From ZC4RG20 sp964518995 (lineage in GTDB: Bacteria; Pseudomonadota; Gammaproteobacteria; Steroidobacterales; Rariloculaceae): a DNA stretch of 17,429 nucleotides. The notes beneath the pieces are model-generated. The model was not told the DNA's origin. It was given only the letters and a program-made list of their open reading frames with translations, and searched no databases. A program made the position numbers and the translations under genes. Positions 14,293 through 17,429 of this stretch are shown here, piece by piece. The stretch is taken from contig CAZFJU010000077.1 of NCBI GenBank assembly GCA_964518995.1, forward strand, positions 1 through 17,429. Direction: 5' to 3'. Numbering within the stretch: position 1 is the first letter of the stretch; each line of letters begins with the position of its first letter.

Positions 14293-16274
14293 TCGAAGAC
14301 GGGAGACGGCGGGTCGTCATAGAGTCCGTTCGTCCGCAGGTAGATTGCGGGCGGTTCGCCGCGAAGCGCGTCGTTGGAGATTGGGTCGTGGTCGAGGCCG
14401 ACGTGTTCACGGATGGGCACGACCGTATCGCCTGCCGGCTGAGATACCGCGGGCCGGCGGACGACGATTGGCGCGAGGCGCCGATGACGCCGCTTGTGAA
14501 CGATCGCTGGCGCGGACGCTTCAGAGTCGACGTGCTGGGCCGCTATAGCTTCACGGTCGCAGCGTGGGCGGACCGTTTCCTGTCGTTCCGGCACGATCTG
14601 GCTCGGCGCGAGGACCCGGCCGATATCGAGCTCGCGCTCCGCACGGGCGCGGAGCTGGTCGCCGCAGCGGCCGCCCGCGCAAGCGGCGACACCGCCCGCG
14701 AGCTTGCCGATGCGGCCGGCCGCCTCGGCGGCTCCGAGCCGCTCGAGACTCGGCGCGCGCTCGCGCTGTCCGACACCCTCGGCCGCGCCATGGAGGCGTG
14801 TCCGGACCGCCGTTTCGAGACGGTTCACGAGCCTGTGCTGCCGATCGTCGTCGATCCGCCGAGGGCGCGCTTCGCTGCGTGGTACGAGTTCTTCCCCCGT
14901 TCGCTCGCCAACGGCGACGGACGGCACGGCACGTTGCAGCTCGCTCGCGAGCGGCTGCCGTACATCGCGAAGCTCGGCTTCGACATCGTCTATCTGCCTC
15001 CGATCCACCCGATCGGCATGACGAATCGCAAAGGGCCGAACAATAGCCTGGACGCAGGTCCCGACGATCCGGGCTCGCCATGGGCGATCGGCTCGGCCGA
15101 GGGGGGCCACAAGAGCGTGCATCCAGAGCTCGGCACGCTCGACGATTTTCGTGCGTTCTGCGAGGAGGCGCGCCGCCACAATCTCGCGATCGCGCTCGAT
15201 ATCGCCTACCAATGCGCTCCGGACCATCCGTACGTGCGGGAGCATCCGGAGTGGTTCCGCCGGCGAGCCGACGGCAGCGTGCAGTACGCGGAGAATCCGC
15301 CGAAGAAGTACGAAGATATCTATCCGTTCGATTTCGAAACCGAGGACTGGCAGGAGCTTTGGGCAGAGCTCGAAAGCGTGCTGGAATTTTGGATCGCACA
15401 GGGCGTCACGGTGTTCCGGATCGATAATCCGCATACCAAGCCGTTCGCGTTCTGGGAGTGGGTGATCGGCCAGATCAAGTCGCGCCACCCCGAGGCGATT
15501 TTCCTGTCCGAGGCTTTCAGCCGTCCACGTGTGATGCATCGACTCGCCAAGGTGGGGTTCACGCAGTCGTATACGTATTTCACGTGGCGGAACACGAAGC
15601 ATGAGCTGGTCGAGTATCTGACCGAGCTAACGAAGCATGAATCGCGCGAATACTTTCGGCCGAACCTCTGGCCGAACACCCCGGATATTCTGCACGAATA
15701 TCTGCAGTTCGGTGGTAGGCCTGCGTTCGTGTGTCGGTTCGTGCTCGCGGCGACGCTTGCGGCGAGCTACGGCATCTACGGCCCGGCGTACGAGCTGATC
15801 GAGAACCGCGCGCGCGAGCCGGGCAGTGAGGAGTATCTCGACTCGGAGAAGTATCAGGTGCGGCACTGGACGCTGCGCGATCAACGCAGCCTTGCAGATC
15901 TTATCGCGCGCATCAATGTCGCGCGACGCGAAAACCCAGCGCTGCATGAAGACTGGAGTCTCGACTTCCATCCCATCGATAATCCAGAGCTCATCTGCTA
16001 TTCAAAACGAACCGAGGATCTTTCGAACATCGTGCTTGTCGTCGCAAATTTGGACCCTCATCACGTGCAAAGCGGCTATGTTGAGCTGCCACTCGGCGAG
16101 CTTGGCCTCGATGCCGGTCGGCCGTATCAGCTTCACGACCTCTTGTCCGGCGCGCGGTATCTCTGGCATGGCGCGCGCAACTTCGTCGCGCTCGATCCGC
16201 AGCGCTCGCCCGCGCATGTGTTCCGGCTGCGCCGGCACGTCGCGACGGAACGAGACTTCGACTACTTCCTGTGA
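14289..16274 (+). CDS. glgE: Maltose-1-phosphate alpha-1,4-glucan maltosyltransferase
   Basis: GlgE (GH13_3) transfers maltosyl units from alpha-maltose-1-phosphate to the growing non-reducing end of an alpha-1,4-glucan. The protein has 661 residues, the normal length. The N-terminal domain (about 1-115) and helical insert (about 115-175) are followed by the barrel, starting at AAWYEFFPRS (196-205). The catalytic nucleophile is D379 in FRIDNPHTKPFAFWEW and the acid/base E408 in FLSEAFSRP; their 29-residue spacing matches the Streptomyces enzyme. The KGPNN loop (248-252) and PNTPDIL (462-468) are further GlgE markers. It starts at GTG 14289 overlapping glgB, and its TGA overlaps the treS ATG, so all three are translationally coupled. 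Confidence 0.97.
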   Translation: MIEDGRRRVVIESVRPQVDCGRFAAKRVVGDWVVVEADVFTDGHDRIACRLRYRGPADDDWREAPMTPLVNDRWRGRFRVDVLGRYSFTVAAWADRFLSFRHDLARREDPADIELALRTGAELVAAAAARASGDTARELADAAGRLGGSEPLETRRALALSDTLGRAMEACPDRRFETVHEPVLPIVVDPPRARFAAWYEFFPRSLANGDGRHGTLQLARERLPYIAKLGFDIVYLPPIHPIGMTNRKGPNNSLDAGPDDPGSPWAIGSAEGGHKSVHPELGTLDDFRAFCEEARRHNLAIALDIAYQCAPDHPYVREHPEWFRRRADGSVQYAENPPKKYEDIYPFDFETEDWQELWAELESVLEFWIAQGVTVFRIDNPHTKPFAFWEWVIGQIKSRHPEAIFLSEAFSRPRVMHRLAKVGFTQSYTYFTWRNTKHELVEYLTELTKHESREYFRPNLWPNTPDILHEYLQFGGRPAFVCRFVLAATLAASYGIYGPAYELIENRAREPGSEEYLDSEKYQVRHWTLRDQRSLADLIARINVARRENPALHEDWSLDFHPIDNPELICYSKRTEDLSNIVLVVANLDPHHVQSGYVELPLGELGLDAGRPYQLHDLLSGARYLWHGARNFVALDPQRSPAHVFRLRRHVATERDFDYFL

Positions 16275-17429
16275 TGGACGAGCTCGAACCCGCGACGAGT
16301 CCGCTGCTCTCCGAGGCAGTTGAGGAAGCCGGTTGGGAGACCGATCCGCTCTGGTACAAGGATGCCATCATCTATCAGATCCATGTGCGGGCGTTCTTCG
16401 ACTCGAACGACGACGGCATCGGAGACTTCAAAGGGCTGACCGAAAAGCTCGATTACATCCAGCGGCTCGGTGTGAACGCAATCTGGCTTTTGCCGTTCTA
16501 CCCGTCGCCAATGCGCGACGACGGCTACGACATTGCCGATTACCGCGCGATCAATCCCGTGTACGGAACGCTGGCTGATTTCCGCCGCTTCGTCCGTGAA
16601 GCGCACGCGCGCGGCTTGAAGGTGATCACCGAGCTCGTCGTGAACCATACGTCAGATCAGCATCCGTGGTTTCAAGCGGCGCGCGAGGCGCCCCCCGGCT
16701 CCGCGAAGCGGGACTTCTACATTTGGAGCGACTCCGATAAGAAGTTCGCGGAAACCCGCATCATCTTCACCGATACGGAGACCTCAAACTGGGCGTGGGA
16801 TTCCGTTGCGAACCAATACTACTGGCACCGTTTTTTTTCTCATCAGCCAGATTTGAACCATAACAATCCGGCTGTCGTCGCGGCGGTCATTCGCGTGATG
16901 AAGTTCTGGCTCGAGATGGGCGTCGATGGCTTGCGGCTCGATGCAATTCCTTACTTGTGCGTCCGCGAGGGGACGAATAACGAGAACCTGCCGGAGACGC
17001 ACGCGGTCATCCGGCAGATTCGCGCTGCGGTCGACCGCGACTACCCGGATCGGATGCTGCTTGCTGAAGCTAACCAGTGGCCCGAGGACGTCTACGAGTA
17101 CTTCGGCGACGGCGACGAATGCCACATGGCGTACCATTTTCCGCTGATGCCGCGCATGTACATGGCGATTGCTTTGGAAGACCGCTATCCGATCGTCGAG
17201 ATCATGGAGCAGACGCCGGACATACCGGAAAACTGCCAATGGGCCATCTTCTTGCGCAACCATGACGAGCTAACGCTCGAGATGGTGACGGATCGCGAAC
17301 GCGACTACATGTACGAAACGTATGCCACCGATCCGCGGATGCGCGTCAACGTCGGCATTCGGCGCCGGCTGGCGCCCCTGATGGAGAACGACCGCGCGAA
17401 GATCGAGTTGATGAACAGCTTACTGTTGT
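16274..17429 (+). CDS. treS: Trehalose synthase (maltose alpha-D-glucosyltransferase), partial
   Basis: TreS isomerises maltose and trehalose. The frame starts at ATG 16274, sharing its A with the glgE stop (TGATG), and stays open to the window edge: 385 codons, no stop. The GH13 barrel starts at LWYKDAIIYQIHVRAFFDSN (26-45). Key residues are D223 (GLRLDAIPYL), E265 (LLAEANQWP) and D331 (FLRNHDELTLEM), as in mycobacterial TreS. DDGYDIADY (82-90) and VVNHTSDQHPWF (122-133) are typical. Many proteobacterial TreS proteins continue into a fused maltokinase of about 1,100 residues in total; that part would lie beyond the edge and would supply the maltose-1-phosphate used by GlgE. Confidence 0.96.
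   Translation, partial: MDELEPATSPLLSEAVEEAGWETDPLWYKDAIIYQIHVRAFFDSNDDGIGDFKGLTEKLDYIQRLGVNAIWLLPFYPSPMRDDGYDIADYRAINPVYGTLADFRRFVREAHARGLKVITELVVNHTSDQHPWFQAAREAPPGSAKRDFYIWSDSDKKFAETRIIFTDTETSNWAWDSVANQYYWHRFFSHQPDLNHNNPAVVAAVIRVMKFWLEMGVDGLRLDAIPYLCVREGTNNENLPETHAVIRQIRAAVDRDYPDRMLLAEANQWPEDVYEYFGDGDECHMAYHFPLMPRMYMAIALEDRYPIVEIMEQTPDIPENCQWAIFLRNHDELTLEMVTDRERDYMYETYATDPRMRVNVGIRRRLAPLMENDRAKIELMNSLLL

Noticed and set aside
14223..15602. 459-codon minus-strand frame opposite glgE
   Set aside because: Mirror frame of a highly conserved gene with strong codon bias; no motif or start signal.
1..17429. Mobile element, CRISPR array or prophage
   Set aside because: No transposase, integrase, regularly spaced repeats, terminal inverted repeats or phage genes were found; the tamAB damage shows no insertion sequence at its joins, though the N gap could hide one.

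Overview
The window looks like a draft or metagenome-derived contig of a high-GC Gram-negative bacterium. A run of 100 Ns marks an unresolved join. Remnants of the outer-membrane TamA/TamB system, a DegQ-type periplasmic protease and the style of the sensor kinase all point to Pseudomonadota (probably gamma or beta; this is inference). No rRNA, tRNA, insertion sequence or CRISPR array was seen. Many genes start with GTG or TTG, and neighbours often overlap by 1-4 bases.

Left arm (about 60-3,910, minus strand): an envelope cluster read right to left, consisting of a DegQ/HtrA protease, a 14-bp tandem repeat over its stop codon, a 64-residue unknown protein, a PAP2 phosphatase and a cardiolipin synthase. 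Centre-left (4,215-8,483, plus strand): pterin carbinolamine dehydratase and a stand-alone receiver domain form one pair. A hemerythrin, a HAD phosphatase fused to a P-loop ATPase, and a histidine kinase lacking a receiver form a second tight set behind a plausible promoter. A hairpin separates this set from the convergent next block.

Centre-right (8,529-10,159, minus strand): a 30-residue membrane peptide overlaps by ATGA the start of a GMC-type flavoprotein whose hallmark active-site residues look replaced. Then come the decayed or misassembled remains of tamA and the tail of tamB (10,340-11,046, plus strand), including the N gap. Facing them is a two-gene minus-strand operon: a SatD-family protein with a C-terminal helix-turn-helix and a small membrane protein, preceded by an inverted repeat.

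Right arm (12,349 to the window end, plus strand): glgB-glgE-treS, three overlapping genes of the trehalose-to-alpha-glucan (GlgE) pathway. TreS interconverts trehalose and maltose, GlgE extends glucan from maltose-1-phosphate, and GlgB branches it. The maltokinase needed between TreS and GlgE is not in the window; it may be fused to the TreS C-terminus beyond the right edge. Taken together (inference), the window resembles a stress-tolerance neighbourhood: membrane lipid remodelling, periplasmic proteolysis, oxygen or iron sensing, and compatible-solute/glucan metabolism. The least explained parts are the HAD-ATPase fusion with its split two-component partners, the GMC protein with its micro-membrane partner, and the SatD pair beside the broken tamAB locus.
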